Assembly (NCBI GenBank): GCA_902801165.1
Contig: CADCHI010000028.1
Span: 1 to 34,402, forward strand
Direction: 5' to 3'
Source of the DNA: an uncultured Eubacteriales bacterium
GTDB lineage: Bacteria > Bacillota > Clostridia > Christensenellales > Aristaeellaceae
Length of the DNA: 34,402 nt
Position numbers and translations under genes: made by a program. The notes under the pieces are model-generated. The model saw only the letters and a list, made by a program, of their open reading frames with translations, did no database searches and was not told the DNA's origin. Numbering within the stretch: position 1 is the stretch's first letter; each line of letters starts with the position of its first letter. This document shows positions 24,689 through 33,586 of the stretch, piece by piece.

Positions 24689-26449
24689 TCATTCGTAGGG
24701 GATGTTCAGGGTGACGGTGGTGCCATCGCCTGGGATGCTGCGGAAAACGAGCCCTGCGCTGCTTCCGTAGTGGAGGACCAGCCGGTCGTTTACGTTGAAC
24801 ACGCCATAGCCGGGGTGCTCGCTGGAAATGATGCGCGCAATGGTCTCCTCGTCCATGCCAACGCCGTCGTCAGACACAGTGATCTCGACATCGTTGCCGG
24901 ACCGCCTTGCGCGGATCTTGATGATGCCGCTCTCGTCGGGCTTTTCCCGGATGCCGTGCTGGATGCTGTTCTCCACCAGCGGCTGCAGCACCATCTTCAC
25001 GATGCGCACATGCCTCAGCTCCTCCGGCACGTCCGTCTCAAGCTGGATTCGGTTCATGAAGCGGATGTTCTGGATGTGCATGTAGGCGGAGACGAGGTCC
25101 ACCTCGTGGCCGAGGGTCACGATCTCTTCGCCATGGCCCAGGCTCAGCTTGTAGAACTGGCTGAGGGCATGGGTGATGTCCTCCATCTCTTTGCTGCCCG
25201 CCTTGCGAGCCTCCCAGTGCAACAGATCGATGGTGTTGTAGAGGAAGTGGGGGTTGATCTGCTCCTGCAGCACCCGCAGCTCCTTGTTTTTCAGGTCCTG
25301 GCCCATGCGATACTGCTCGCCCATCATCACCTGAGTCTGCTCGCGCATGAAGTTGAAGTTGTCGATCACCTGGTCCAGCTCCATCGTGCCACACTGGGGA
25401 ACGTTGAAGGTGTAATCCCCCCTGGATACGGCCTCCACGCCGTCCTTGAGATTATAGATGGGCTTCAAGATCCGATGGGCGACCAGCGCGGCGGTGGGGA
25501 GGATCAGCGCCAGCAGGATCAGCATCGTGACCAACAGCATCTGGTCCGCGCCCCGCGTGATGCCGGTGATGTCTCCGGCGGGGACCGCCATGACGATTTG
25601 CCAGTCCGTGCTGGCGATACTGACCTTCCCCGCCAGATAGGATCCTCCGTCGAAGCTTATCCGGGAGAGCTCGTTTTTCGGGGCGCCCAGGGCGTCCAGC
25701 ATTGCTGTGAACGCCCTGAGCGCCGCGCTGTCGAACCTGGCGTCGCCCGCGGCGAGGAAGCTCTCGCCCTCTGTGGAGACGAGGTAGAGCGCGGAATGCG
25801 CGCTGCTGGGGACCGAGTCAAGTATGCGCTGGAACGCGGCGGTGGGAATGTCCGCCTGCATCAGTCCGACCGTGCTGCCCAGGCGCGTGGCGCTCGGCAC
25901 CTTTGCCAGCAGATAGACATAGCGGGGCGTATAGCCCAGCTGCTCCCTGGTGAAGGTCAGGAAGTAGTAGTTCTTTGCCGGATTGGCATACCACGCCTCA
26001 AAGAGCTCCCGGCCGGGTTTGTCCAGGGAGGCGTACAGCTTGTCCGAGCGGAAATCCAGGGAGGCGTTGCCCTGATAGAAATAGACCCTTGACAGCGAAT
26101 TCAGCAGTGAACCCTTGTAGGTCACCCGCCCGCTGGACAGGTCCGCCAGCCAGGCGGTTTCGTCGTTGGAATCATTGCTTCTGAAGAAGTCGTACCCCTG
26201 CTGGACGTGCGGATCGGCGAACAGCATGCTCACCAGGTTCTTGGCAAGCGTCGTCTTGTCCGAGATATAGCTGCCGGCTTGCGTCAGCGCGGTGGCGTAG
26301 GTGTCGTTGGTCTGGTTGAACAGGCGGGTCTGGATGTAATAGCGGTTAACAAAGAACAGTATGCAAAGCGGTATCATCACCATGGTCAGGAGGATGACGG
26401 TCAGCTGGTAGCGAATGGTGCGCTTCTGGGAAATGCGGCGCAAGGTCAA
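24689..26449 (-). CDS. YesM-type sensor histidine kinase
   Basis: The start is TTG 26449, overlapping the response-regulator stop as TTGA; 586 residues. Membrane segment one is YQLTVILLTMVMIPLCILFF, followed by an extracellular Cache-like sensor of about 240 residues, segment two (LLVTMLILLALILPTAAL), a HAMP linker and a His_kinase domain with EQINPHFLYNTIDLL, phospho-His near 401. The ATPase part shows LVENSIQHGI, DDGVGMD and GYGVFNVNDRL. It senses an extracellular ligand, probably the sugar handled by the locus or its binding protein, and phosphorylates the co-encoded regulator. Confidence 0.93.
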   Translation of the reverse strand: MTLRRISQKRTIRYQLTVILLTMVMIPLCILFFVNRYYIQTRLFNQTNDTYATALTQAGSYISDKTTLAKNLVSMLFADPHVQQGYDFFRSNDSNDETAWLADLSSGRVTYKGSLLNSLSRVYFYQGNASLDFRSDKLYASLDKPGRELFEAWYANPAKNYYFLTFTREQLGYTPRYVYLLAKVPSATRLGSTVGLMQADIPTAAFQRILDSVPSSAHSALYLVSTEGESFLAAGDARFDSAALRAFTAMLDALGAPKNELSRISFDGGSYLAGKVSIASTDWQIVMAVPAGDITGITRGADQMLLVTMLILLALILPTAALVAHRILKPIYNLKDGVEAVSRGDYTFNVPQCGTMELDQVIDNFNFMREQTQVMMGEQYRMGQDLKNKELRVLQEQINPHFLYNTIDLLHWEARKAGSKEMEDITHALSQFYKLSLGHGEEIVTLGHEVDLVSAYMHIQNIRFMNRIQLETDVPEELRHVRIVKMVLQPLVENSIQHGIREKPDESGIIKIRARRSGNDVEITVSDDGVGMDEETIARIISSEHPGYGVFNVNDRLVLHYGSSAGLVFRSIPGDGTTVTLNIPYE

Positions 26450-28026
26450 TCACCGCCTTTCAGGGTGTCCCCGCGTTCCGCCCGGGCGCGGCTGCCCTCT
26501 ACGAACGCGGCGGGGGACAGGCCGGTGTGCTTCTTGAACACCGAGTGAAAATACCCCGCGGAGCTGAACCCGCAGCGCTGGGCCACCTCCGGCATCCGAT
26601 AGTGATTGAGCAGCAGGTATTTTGCCCGCTCGATGCGCAGGTCCACGATCACCTTGTGGAGCGTCTGTCCCGTTTCGCGCTTGAACTGGGCGCTCAGATA
26701 GTTCTCGCTGAGACCCACTTTGTCGGCGATAGCCTGAACGGACAGGGCCGGGTCGGAGAGGTTCTGGCGGATGAAGTCCTGGACCTCCCGGACGAGACTG
26801 GTGCTGTCCGCGTCGATGCGCATGGAGGGGGAGATGTCGTCGATGCGCACACAGATAAACCGGCACAACTCCGGCAGCGTGCTCAGCTTCGAGAAGGTGT
26901 TCATGATCTCGGCGCTCGTCCGCGTGGCGCGGTAGCCGGAATGGTCGGGGCTGGTGACGCGCAGGCAGATGGACAGCAGCAGTTCATAGTATTGCCGCGC
27001 CTGTTCGATGCTGCCGGAGCCGCCCTTGATGATCTCGTTGGTCTGGGACCACAGCAGTTGCTTGGCGGCGTTCAGCTGGTGGGTTCGCAGGAGCGTTTCG
27101 AACTGGGAAGAGCGATCCTCCGGGGGCATCGGGCTGTGGCGGAGCGTTCCGATGGAGAGGGGCGCTTCGCCCGCGAAGCACATCCACAGCACCTGCAAAT
27201 GGGAGGCGTGATAGTGATTGTACAGCGCCGCGCTGCTGTCACAGGGATCGCCGATGCAGGCGCAAACGTTGAGCACCTGGGGATTTGCCTCCCTGATGGC
27301 CTTGAGCACGGGGACGAGCCCCGCGCGGCATTCGGCAGCGGAGGGCAGGTGGTCTCCATAGAACAGCACGCCGATCTGGCTTTCTGAGAGTATGGAGAAC
27401 AGGCAGTTCTGGGAGATGCGGAACAGCATCTCGGCCAGTTCGATTTCGGAAAAGAGCCCGTACTGCGTCGAGGCGCCGTTGCCCGGCCATTGCATGCGGA
27501 TGCTGACGGGCAGATAGTGATCGGCGTAGAGGACGGCGTGGGTGAGAGAGGGGTTCAGAGCCAGTGACTCCTCGCGGGAATCCCCTTTTTGAAGGAGAAT
27601 TCTGAGAAGCTGCTGCCGCGCGAACAGTTCGCCCAGGTCGTTCTGCCGGTGCTCGAGGCTGCGGGCTGTGATGGCGGAGGTGATGCGGCCCAGGTAGTCC
27701 AGCAGCTCCTGCTCGTCTATGGGCTTTTCCAGGTAGCCGTCCGCCTGAATCGATATGGCGGACTTCAGATACTCCTTGTCCGAGTACGCGCTGATAAACA
27801 GTAGGTGTACATCGGGAAAGCGAAGTCGCAGCTGGCGGGCAAGCTCGATGCCGTTCATCTTCGGCATCCGCACGTCACACAGGACCACGTCCGGCTGCAT
27901 CTCCAGGGCGATCGCCAGGGCGTCCTGGCCGTTGCCGGCGGCCCGCACTTCATTAAAGATCGGCGGGATGAGGTGCACCAGGCCTTCGCGCGCCCGTATT
28001 TCATCCTCGGCAATCAACAGCTTCAC
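26446..28026 (-). CDS. YesN-type response regulator with AraC output domain
   Basis: GTG 28026 sits seven bases after GGAGG; 526 residues. The receiver domain has LLIAEDEIRAREG (acidic pair), VVLCDVRMPKMNG with phospho-Asp near 51, and a lysine in GYLEKPIDE. A long middle region of about 270 residues without a recognised domain follows, then a C-terminal AraC double HTH (QAIADKVGLSENYLSAQFKR and VAQRCGFSSAGYFHSVFKK). It should activate its own operon and the divergent transporter operon from the shared gap 28027-28288. It is the first gene of the leftward operon. Confidence 0.93.
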   Translation of the reverse strand: MKLLIAEDEIRAREGLVHLIPPIFNEVRAAGNGQDALAIALEMQPDVVLCDVRMPKMNGIELARQLRLRFPDVHLLFISAYSDKEYLKSAISIQADGYLEKPIDEQELLDYLGRITSAITARSLEHRQNDLGELFARQQLLRILLQKGDSREESLALNPSLTHAVLYADHYLPVSIRMQWPGNGASTQYGLFSEIELAEMLFRISQNCLFSILSESQIGVLFYGDHLPSAAECRAGLVPVLKAIREANPQVLNVCACIGDPCDSSAALYNHYHASHLQVLWMCFAGEAPLSIGTLRHSPMPPEDRSSQFETLLRTHQLNAAKQLLWSQTNEIIKGGSGSIEQARQYYELLLSICLRVTSPDHSGYRATRTSAEIMNTFSKLSTLPELCRFICVRIDDISPSMRIDADSTSLVREVQDFIRQNLSDPALSVQAIADKVGLSENYLSAQFKRETGQTLHKVIVDLRIERAKYLLLNHYRMPEVAQRCGFSSAGYFHSVFKKHTGLSPAAFVEGSRARAERGDTLKGGD

Positions 28027-28070
28027 GGTGCATCCTCCCCTCGAATCAATCCCTGCGTTCCGACGAGTGC

Positions 28071-28079
28071 ATTATACCA
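28071..28079 (-). promoter_or_regulatory. Extended -10 promoter of the leftward operon
   Basis: On the minus strand TGGTATAAT is a consensus extended -10, about 45 bases upstream of GTG 28026. The -35 candidate (TTCGCT at 17 bases) is poor, consistent with an extended -10 or activated promoter. Confidence 0.55.
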
Positions 28080-28152
28080 TCATTCCCATGAAAAGCGAAG
28101 GGAATAGGGGTTTTTTATTAAAAATCGTAGAAAATTAGTACTGGTAATTGGC

Positions 28153-28173
28153 TTGATTTTTGTATAGAATCAA
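28153..28173. promoter_or_regulatory. Dyad TTGATT-N9-AATCAA in the divergent promoter region
   Basis: A perfect six-base inverted repeat lies about 115 bases before the binding-protein gene, in an AT-rich patch that also holds TAGAAT and TATAGA -10-like boxes. It may be the site for the YesN-type regulator or part of the rightward promoter, which I cannot place exactly. Confidence 0.35.
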
Positions 28174-28288
28174 TATAGACAAAGGCGATTGCGTTTACAA
28201 AGCCGCAAAGATGCAAAATGGCATTCTAAATGTCACTTGCGCCGAAGGGCGGAGCTGGCATTGGAAATAAGAAAGAGGAGGTTTCCCC

Positions 28289-29551
28289 ATGAAGAAACTG
28301 CTTGTGCTTGTTCTGACACTCGGATTGCTTGCAATGAGCTTCGGCGCGATGGCCGAAGGCAAGGTGGCCATGGAGATGGCCGTCTGGAACAGCGTTGAGA
28401 CCTATGAGCAGATCAACGACGCGCTGCTCGCCCAGTTCCCCGAGATCGCTGAGCAGGCGGATATCGAGGTCGTCATCGAGGGCGACGGCGACACCGGCGT
28501 GGCCCAGAAGATGCGCCTGCTGCTGGGCTCCGGCGAGGAGCTGCCGGACATGGTGCGCGTCAACTACGCCCAGTTTGCCGAGTTCGAGTCCGCTGGCCTG
28601 CTGTACGACCTCAGCGAAGCCGTGGAACCCTACAAGGATGACATCATCCCCGCGGTGCTCGACATGATGACCGGCGAGGACGGCGGCATCTACTGCCTGC
28701 CCCAGGAGGCCAAGCCCAAGGTGTGGTACTATCGCACGGACGTCTTCGAGCAGGCCGGCGTTGATCCCGCCGAGGTCAAGACTGCCGAGGATTTCATCGA
28801 GGCCGGCAAGAAGGTCCACGAAGCCACCGGCACCTGGATCGAGAACTATGGCACGCCCCTGAACGCCTACGACCTGATGATGATCCTCAGCGGCAAGGAT
28901 TTCTCCTTCACCGATGAGAACGGCGACTTCGACTTTGCTGATAACGAGATCATCCGCGAGGCCTTTGAACGGCTGAAGAGCTACCACGATTCCGGCGCCT
29001 TCGCCGACATCGAGGAGTGGTCCGCCGACTGGCAGGCCGCGTTCACCGATGGCACCCTGTCCAGCCAGCTGATCGCCTCCTGGATGAAGATGCACCTGCT
29101 GACCTGGGCGCCCGATCAGGCGGGCCTGTGGGGCTGCGCCCAGTGGCCCGAGGAGATGCGCGGCGGCTCCGATGCCGGCATGGGCATCTGGATCGTGTTC
29201 AAGGATGCTCCTCACGCCGCCCTGGCTGCTGACATCCTGGCGAAGTACAGCTTCGATCCCGAGTTCCGCCACACTGTGTACTCCATCAACGCCGTCATCC
29301 CGCCGCTGGAGTCCGCCAAGACCGACGAGTTCTACGCCACCAGCGACTACTTTGACGCCTCTCTGAGGGATGTGTACTTCGAGGCCCTGGAGGACCTGCG
29401 CGCCTATCCCTACGAGCCCACCTTCTCCGCCGAGCAGACCATCATCCGCGACTACCTGAACGAGTACCTCAACGGCAACATCACCCTGGACGAGGCCCTC
29501 GGAAACGCTCAGGCGGATATGATCAACCAGATCGGCAACGCCTACGACTGA
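28289..29551 (+). CDS. Extracellular sugar-binding protein (CUT1 family)
   Basis: GAGGAGG precedes ATG 28289; 420 residues. The signal MKKLLVLVLTLGLLAMSFGA ends with AMA-EG and, like the binding protein at 8567, has no lipobox cysteine. The mature protein follows the family-1 binding-protein plan, with ELPDMVRVNYAQFAEFESAG (the LPDxxxx hinge segment), YCLPQEAKPKVWYYRTDVFE and a C-terminal lobe ending DMINQIGNAYD. It captures an oligosaccharide, plausibly the galactosyl disaccharide cleaved by the GH112 enzyme, and passes it to the permeases at 29645 and 30529. A U-followed hairpin after the stop suggests higher expression than the permeases. Confidence 0.9.
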   Translation: MKKLLVLVLTLGLLAMSFGAMAEGKVAMEMAVWNSVETYEQINDALLAQFPEIAEQADIEVVIEGDGDTGVAQKMRLLLGSGEELPDMVRVNYAQFAEFESAGLLYDLSEAVEPYKDDIIPAVLDMMTGEDGGIYCLPQEAKPKVWYYRTDVFEQAGVDPAEVKTAEDFIEAGKKVHEATGTWIENYGTPLNAYDLMMILSGKDFSFTDENGDFDFADNEIIREAFERLKSYHDSGAFADIEEWSADWQAAFTDGTLSSQLIASWMKMHLLTWAPDQAGLWGCAQWPEEMRGGSDAGMGIWIVFKDAPHAALAADILAKYSFDPEFRHTVYSINAVIPPLESAKTDEFYATSDYFDASLRDVYFEALEDLRAYPYEPTFSAEQTIIRDYLNEYLNGNITLDEALGNAQADMINQIGNAYD

Positions 29552-29573
29552 TCCCGGGACTGACCCGAGGGAT

Positions 29574-29597
29574 GGGGGAGGGGTTTTCCCCTCTCCC
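29574..29597 (+). terminator. Partial terminator between binding-protein and permease genes
   Basis: GGGGGAGGGG and CCCCTCTCCC form a ten-base stem with one G-U around TTTT, followed by TTTCCATTTTC. Read-through would reach the permeases, so it likely sets the binding-protein to permease ratio. Confidence 0.6.
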
Positions 29598-29644
29598 TTT
29601 CCATTTTCAGAGCCCGCCGAACCTGGCATGTGAGGTGTAACGCC

Positions 29645-30529
29645 ATGGCAAAAGCAAGTAGAACCGGGGCAGTGAACCGGCCGCGGCGGCAGATCGCGCC
29701 GTATCTGTTCATACTGCCGTTTCTGATCTCATTCCTGGCATTCTTCCTGATGCCGGTGATCTACTCCATCGTCATCAGCCTTATGAAATACAAGGGCTAC
29801 GGCACGATGAAGTATGTGGGCGTGGACAACTACAGGCGCCTTCTCACCTATGGCGCGATGTGGAACAGCCTGCTGAACACGCTGGAGTACTTCGTACTGG
29901 GCATGATCCCCGTGATGATATTCGCCTTCCTGCTGGCCGTGGTGGTGCGTTCCAACGCCATGGCCCGCTGGCAGAGGGTCTACAAGCCCCTGATCTTCCT
30001 GCCCCAGGTGTGCGCGGTGGTGGCGTCCGCGCTGGTGTTCAAGGTGATCTTCGGCACCAACGTCGGCGCGATCAACCAGGTGCTGGGCACCAGCATCAAC
30101 TTCCTGGGCGATTCCAAGCTGATGAAGCTGCCCGTCATCTGCATGCTGATATGGCGCAATACGGGCTGGTACTTCATCATCTTCCTGTCGGGGCTGACCA
30201 CGATCAGCGACGACCTCATCGAGGCGGCGAAGATCGACGGCGCGTCGTCAGCGCAGACGATGTTCTACGTGACCATCCCGGTGATGAAGCCCATCTTCAT
30301 GCTGACCTTCATCACCTACGCCATCGGCGCGTTCAAACTGTACACCGAGCCGAACCTGATCCTGGCGAAGGAGGAGGCCCCGCTGGCGGTCGCGCCGTTC
30401 GTGAACATGATCACGACCAACATCAACAGCGGCGCGCTGGGCATGGCCTGCGCCGCGGGTTGGATTCTGGTGGTTATCATCATGCTGCTGACGCTTGCGC
30501 AGATGCGCATGTTTAAGGAGGGTCAGTGA
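29645..30529 (+). CDS. Sugar ABC transporter permease (MalF/UgpA type)
   Basis: ATG 29645 lies eight bases after GAGGTG, preferred over 29630; 294 residues. The first helix is APYLFILPFLISFLAFFLMP and the EAA loop is DLIEAAKIDGASSAQTMFYV, the canonical contact with the ATPase. It pairs with the next permease to import the ligand of the 28289 binding protein. The stop TGA overlaps the start of the next gene (TGATG), so the two are translationally coupled. No ATPase gene is present in the operon. Confidence 0.92.
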   Translation: MAKASRTGAVNRPRRQIAPYLFILPFLISFLAFFLMPVIYSIVISLMKYKGYGTMKYVGVDNYRRLLTYGAMWNSLLNTLEYFVLGMIPVMIFAFLLAVVVRSNAMARWQRVYKPLIFLPQVCAVVASALVFKVIFGTNVGAINQVLGTSINFLGDSKLMKLPVICMLIWRNTGWYFIIFLSGLTTISDDLIEAAKIDGASSAQTMFYVTIPVMKPIFMLTFITYAIGAFKLYTEPNLILAKEEAPLAVAPFVNMITTNINSGALGMACAAGWILVVIIMLLTLAQMRMFKEGQ

Positions 30530-31404
30530 TGGTCAACGCAACGACGCAGGCCCATGTCAAGTCCGTCAGCCAGGCCCAGCGCCCGGCGCGCATTGCGATG
30601 CACGCCTTTCTGATCCTCGCCGCGCTGATCGCCGTGTTCCCGGTTTTCATCATGATCTCCGGCTCCTTCAAGCCCATCACGGAGCTGTTTATCAACTCCT
30701 GGGGCTTTCCCCGGGCCTTCACGCTGGACAACTACTTACGCCTGCTCAACTATAATTCGGGCATGATCATGCACTCGTTCATGAACTCCGTGTTCATCAG
30801 CGCGTCCACGACGGTGCTGCAGCTGATCGTGGCATCTATGGCGGGCTTCGCCTTCTCGAAGTACAACTTCAGGGGCAAAAACCTGTTGTTCATGATGTTC
30901 ATGCTGACCATGATGGTCCCCGGCGAGCTGCTGCTGACACCCCAGTTCATCATCTTCTCCCGCTTGGGCTGGCTGAACAGCTATCAGGTGCAGATCATTC
31001 CCGCTGTGGCGAACACCTTCGCCATGTTCATGTGCCGGCAGTTCATGGACTCGATTCCCAACGAGATGATCGAGGCCGCGCGCGTTGACGGCGCGGGCCA
31101 CTGGCGCATCTATACGCAGATGATCCTCCCCACCAGCGTTCCCACGCTGGGCGCGCTGGGCATACTGCAATTCCTGGGCAAGTGGAACGACTACCTGTAT
31201 CCCCGCATCATGATCACAAAGGTTCAGTTCAAGCCTATCATGGTCATACTGCCCACGCTGACCGAGGGTGGCGACACCTCCGGCACACCCTATGACCTGA
31301 TCCTGGCGGGCTGTACGCTGGTGGTCATACCGATGCTGATCGTGTTTTTCGCCCTGCAGGACAAGTTCCTCAAGAGCGTCACCCTGGGTTCCGTGAAAGG
31401 ATGA
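30529..31404 (+). CDS. Sugar ABC transporter permease (MalG type)
   Basis: I prefer ATG 30529 (seven bases after GGAGG) over GTG 30526; 291 residues. Hydrophobic helices include FLILAALIAVFPVFIMISGS, and the EAA loop reads EMIEAARVDGAGHWRIYTQM. The C-terminus KFLKSVTLGSVKG is the usual MalG-type tail. It is the second membrane subunit of the importer encoded from 28289. Confidence 0.92.
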   Translation: MVNATTQAHVKSVSQAQRPARIAMHAFLILAALIAVFPVFIMISGSFKPITELFINSWGFPRAFTLDNYLRLLNYNSGMIMHSFMNSVFISASTTVLQLIVASMAGFAFSKYNFRGKNLLFMMFMLTMMVPGELLLTPQFIIFSRLGWLNSYQVQIIPAVANTFAMFMCRQFMDSIPNEMIEAARVDGAGHWRIYTQMILPTSVPTLGALGILQFLGKWNDYLYPRIMITKVQFKPIMVILPTLTEGGDTSGTPYDLILAGCTLVVIPMLIVFFALQDKFLKSVTLGSVKG

Positions 31405-31407
31405 AAT

Positions 31408-32340
31408 ATGAAGAGCAGAATCCTGTTTGAGTTGGGCGAGCTGCGCTACGCGCTGCGTGCCAGCTGGCTGCGCATGCCCGCCAAGCTGCCGACGATGCAG
31501 GTGGCGGGGGTGGCGTGCGCGAAGGACGACTGCCTCTATGTCCTCACCCGAAACCATGAGCACCCCGTCATGGCCTTCGATCCCGAGGGAAATTACATCG
31601 AAACACTGGGGGCGGAGCTGGACTTTGCCAGCGAGCATGGCATCAGCGTTTCCTCGGACGACTGCCTGTGGGTGTGCGATTCCGGACGGCATGTGGTCTA
31701 TAAGCTGACCCGCAGGGGCGAAGTGGTCCAGCGCCTGGGAACGCCGGACGTCCCCTGCGACAACGGCTTCGATCCCGAGGTGCCCTATCCCTACAACCTG
31801 TTCACCATTCGCTGTGCCGGCGCGCCTTTTAACCGCCCTACCGGCGCGATGGAAGCACCGGATGGCACGATCTGGTGCACGGACGGCTACGGAAACACGT
31901 CCCTGCACCAGTTCTCGGGGGAGGGAAGGCTGCTGAGAACCCTGGGAGGACCGGGCAGGGAGCCCGGAAAATTCCGCCTGCCCCACGCCCTGTGGATAGA
32001 CGGCAGGGGAAGGATTTGGGTGGCGGACCGGGACAACCACCGCGTACAGCTGTTTGACGGGGAGGGAAGACTGATCCGCTGCTTCGATCCCGTCTACCCC
32101 GAGGGCACGCCCTATGGGCCGAGTACGCTGTGGGGCGACGGCCATTACATCTTCTGCGCTCAGAACAGCCGCGGCATCCTGGTCTACAGCGAGGCTGACG
32201 CGGAGCCGATGGGCATGTTTGAGGCGCCGCTGGGTGCGCCCATCCTGGGGCACAGCATATGCGGCGATTCGGAAGGAAACCTGTACATCGGCCATCTGCA
32301 TCCGGAGCCGATGGTGACAAAACTCGAAAGATTATACTGA
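31408..32340 (+). CDS. NHL-repeat / six-bladed beta-propeller protein
   Basis: This 310-residue protein without a signal peptide starts four bases after the permease stop behind GAAAGG. Repeated blades are visible, each with a hydrophobic strand, DxxGxxW/Y and a G-F-x-P turn: LYVLTRNHEHPVMAFDPEGN, DDCLWVCDSGRHVVYKLTRR, GTIWCTDGYGN and GRIWVADRDNHRVQLFDGEG. NHL and SMP-30-like propellers include lactonases and lyases as well as binding scaffolds, so activity cannot be told; no SMP-30 metal site is obvious. Its place beside aldolases and a reductase makes a sugar-lactonase or sugar-epimerising role conceivable. Confidence 0.75.
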   Translation: MKSRILFELGELRYALRASWLRMPAKLPTMQVAGVACAKDDCLYVLTRNHEHPVMAFDPEGNYIETLGAELDFASEHGISVSSDDCLWVCDSGRHVVYKLTRRGEVVQRLGTPDVPCDNGFDPEVPYPYNLFTIRCAGAPFNRPTGAMEAPDGTIWCTDGYGNTSLHQFSGEGRLLRTLGGPGREPGKFRLPHALWIDGRGRIWVADRDNHRVQLFDGEGRLIRCFDPVYPEGTPYGPSTLWGDGHYIFCAQNSRGILVYSEADAEPMGMFEAPLGAPILGHSICGDSEGNLYIGHLHPEPMVTKLERLY

Positions 32341-32355
32341 CAGGGGGATAATGCC

Positions 32356-33348
32356 ATGATCTATATTCCCGCCGGGAATCGCTATGAACACATGCGGTAC
32401 CGCCGCTGCGGCAACAGTGGCCTGAAGCTGCCCGCCATATCCCTGGGGCTGTGGCACAACTTCGGCAATATCACGCCCTTCGGCGTGCAGCAGAGCCTCT
32501 TGCGCACGGCTTTCGACAACGGCATTACGCACTTCGATCTGGCGAATAACTACGGCCCGCCCTACGGCGAGGCGGAGACCAACTTTGGCATCCACATGGA
32601 TCGGGACTGGCGACCGCACAGGGACGAACTGGTGCTGTCCTCCAAAGCCGGCTACGACATGTGGGCGGGGCCCTATGGCATTGGCGGCAGCCGGAAGTAC
32701 CTGGTCTCCAGCCTGGACCAGAGCCTCAAGCGCATGCGGGTGGACTATGTGGACATCTTCTATCATCACTGCCCTGATCCGGACACGCCCCTGGAGGAGA
32801 CTGCTGCCGCGCTGGACTACATTGTGCGCAGTGGACGAGCGCTGTACGCGGGCATCTCCAACTACCGGCCCGATCGGGCAAGGGAAATGATCAGGCTGAT
32901 GCGGCAGACGGGCACGCCCTGCCTGATCGAACAGCCCAACTACTCCATGCTGGATCGCTGGATCGAGGATGGCCTTACGGATGTGCTGAGGGAGAACGGC
33001 GTCGGCTGCATTTGCTTTGCGCCGCTGCAGAATGGCCTGCTGACGGGCAAGTACCTGAATGGCATCCCCGCGGACAGCCGCGCTGCCCATGATCCGCGCT
33101 ACCTGAAGCCTGACGCGATCACGGAAGACAAGCTGGCGAAGATCGCTGCGTTGAACGCGATCGCCGCGGAGCGCGGCCAGAAGCTGAGCCAGATGGCGCT
33201 GGCCTGGGTGCTGCGTGATGAAGTGGTTACCTCCGCCCTTATCGGCGCGAGCCGACCGGAGCAAGTCGTGGAGAATGTGGCCGCGCTGGATTCCGCACCC
33301 TTTACGCAGGAGGAATTGGAGAGGATTGATAGCATAACACGATCCTGA
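32356..33348 (+). CDS. Aldo/keto reductase (YghZ/AKR14-like)
   Basis: This 330-residue TIM-barrel oxidoreductase has the AKR tetrad: Asp near 61 and Tyr near 66 in HFDLANNYG, Lys near 97 in LSSKAGY and His near 138 in FYHHCP. The N-terminal MRYRRCGNSGLKLPAISLGL and the GxxxPYGIGGSRKYL segment resemble E. coli YghZ, an L-glyceraldehyde-3-phosphate reductase. The NADPH site is the C-terminal IGASRPEQVVENV. It could reduce the aldehyde produced by the aldolases, or oxidise a free aldose. AGGGGG precedes ATG 32356. It is the last gene of the rightward operon, followed by the terminator at 33446. Confidence 0.9.
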   Translation: MIYIPAGNRYEHMRYRRCGNSGLKLPAISLGLWHNFGNITPFGVQQSLLRTAFDNGITHFDLANNYGPPYGEAETNFGIHMDRDWRPHRDELVLSSKAGYDMWAGPYGIGGSRKYLVSSLDQSLKRMRVDYVDIFYHHCPDPDTPLEETAAALDYIVRSGRALYAGISNYRPDRAREMIRLMRQTGTPCLIEQPNYSMLDRWIEDGLTDVLRENGVGCICFAPLQNGLLTGKYLNGIPADSRAAHDPRYLKPDAITEDKLAKIAALNAIAAERGQKLSQMALAWVLRDEVVTSALIGASRPEQVVENVAALDSAPFTQEELERIDSITRS

Positions 33349-33445
33349 TAAATCATGTGACGACAGGGACGGATTTCGCATAATTGCCCTTGCCATGGAT
33401 AGAAAACAGGGGAGCGGTATCCCGGGTTGACGTCATAACCCACCC

Positions 33446-33487
33446 AACAACGCTGATTTTGATACGAAATCAGCGTTGTTACTTTTT
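33446..33487 (+). terminator. Intrinsic terminator of the rightward operon
   Basis: AACAACGCTGATTT (33446-33459) pairs perfectly over 14 bases with AAATCAGCGTTGTT (33467-33480) around a seven-base loop and is followed by ACTTTTT. This is a textbook rho-independent terminator about 100 bases after the reductase gene. Confidence 0.9.
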
Positions 33488-33586
33488 GGCTGAAAGCGCC
33501 CGGCCTATGGGCGTTCTACGCTTTGTTCCGTTTGGACAATGCTCGTATACTCGGGTCGAAAACAGCATCTTGCAGTAAAAATGGGG

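Noticed and set aside
30736-32301. 521-codon minus-strand frame across a permease and the NHL gene
   Set aside because: Antisense shadow spanning two well-supported coupled genes.
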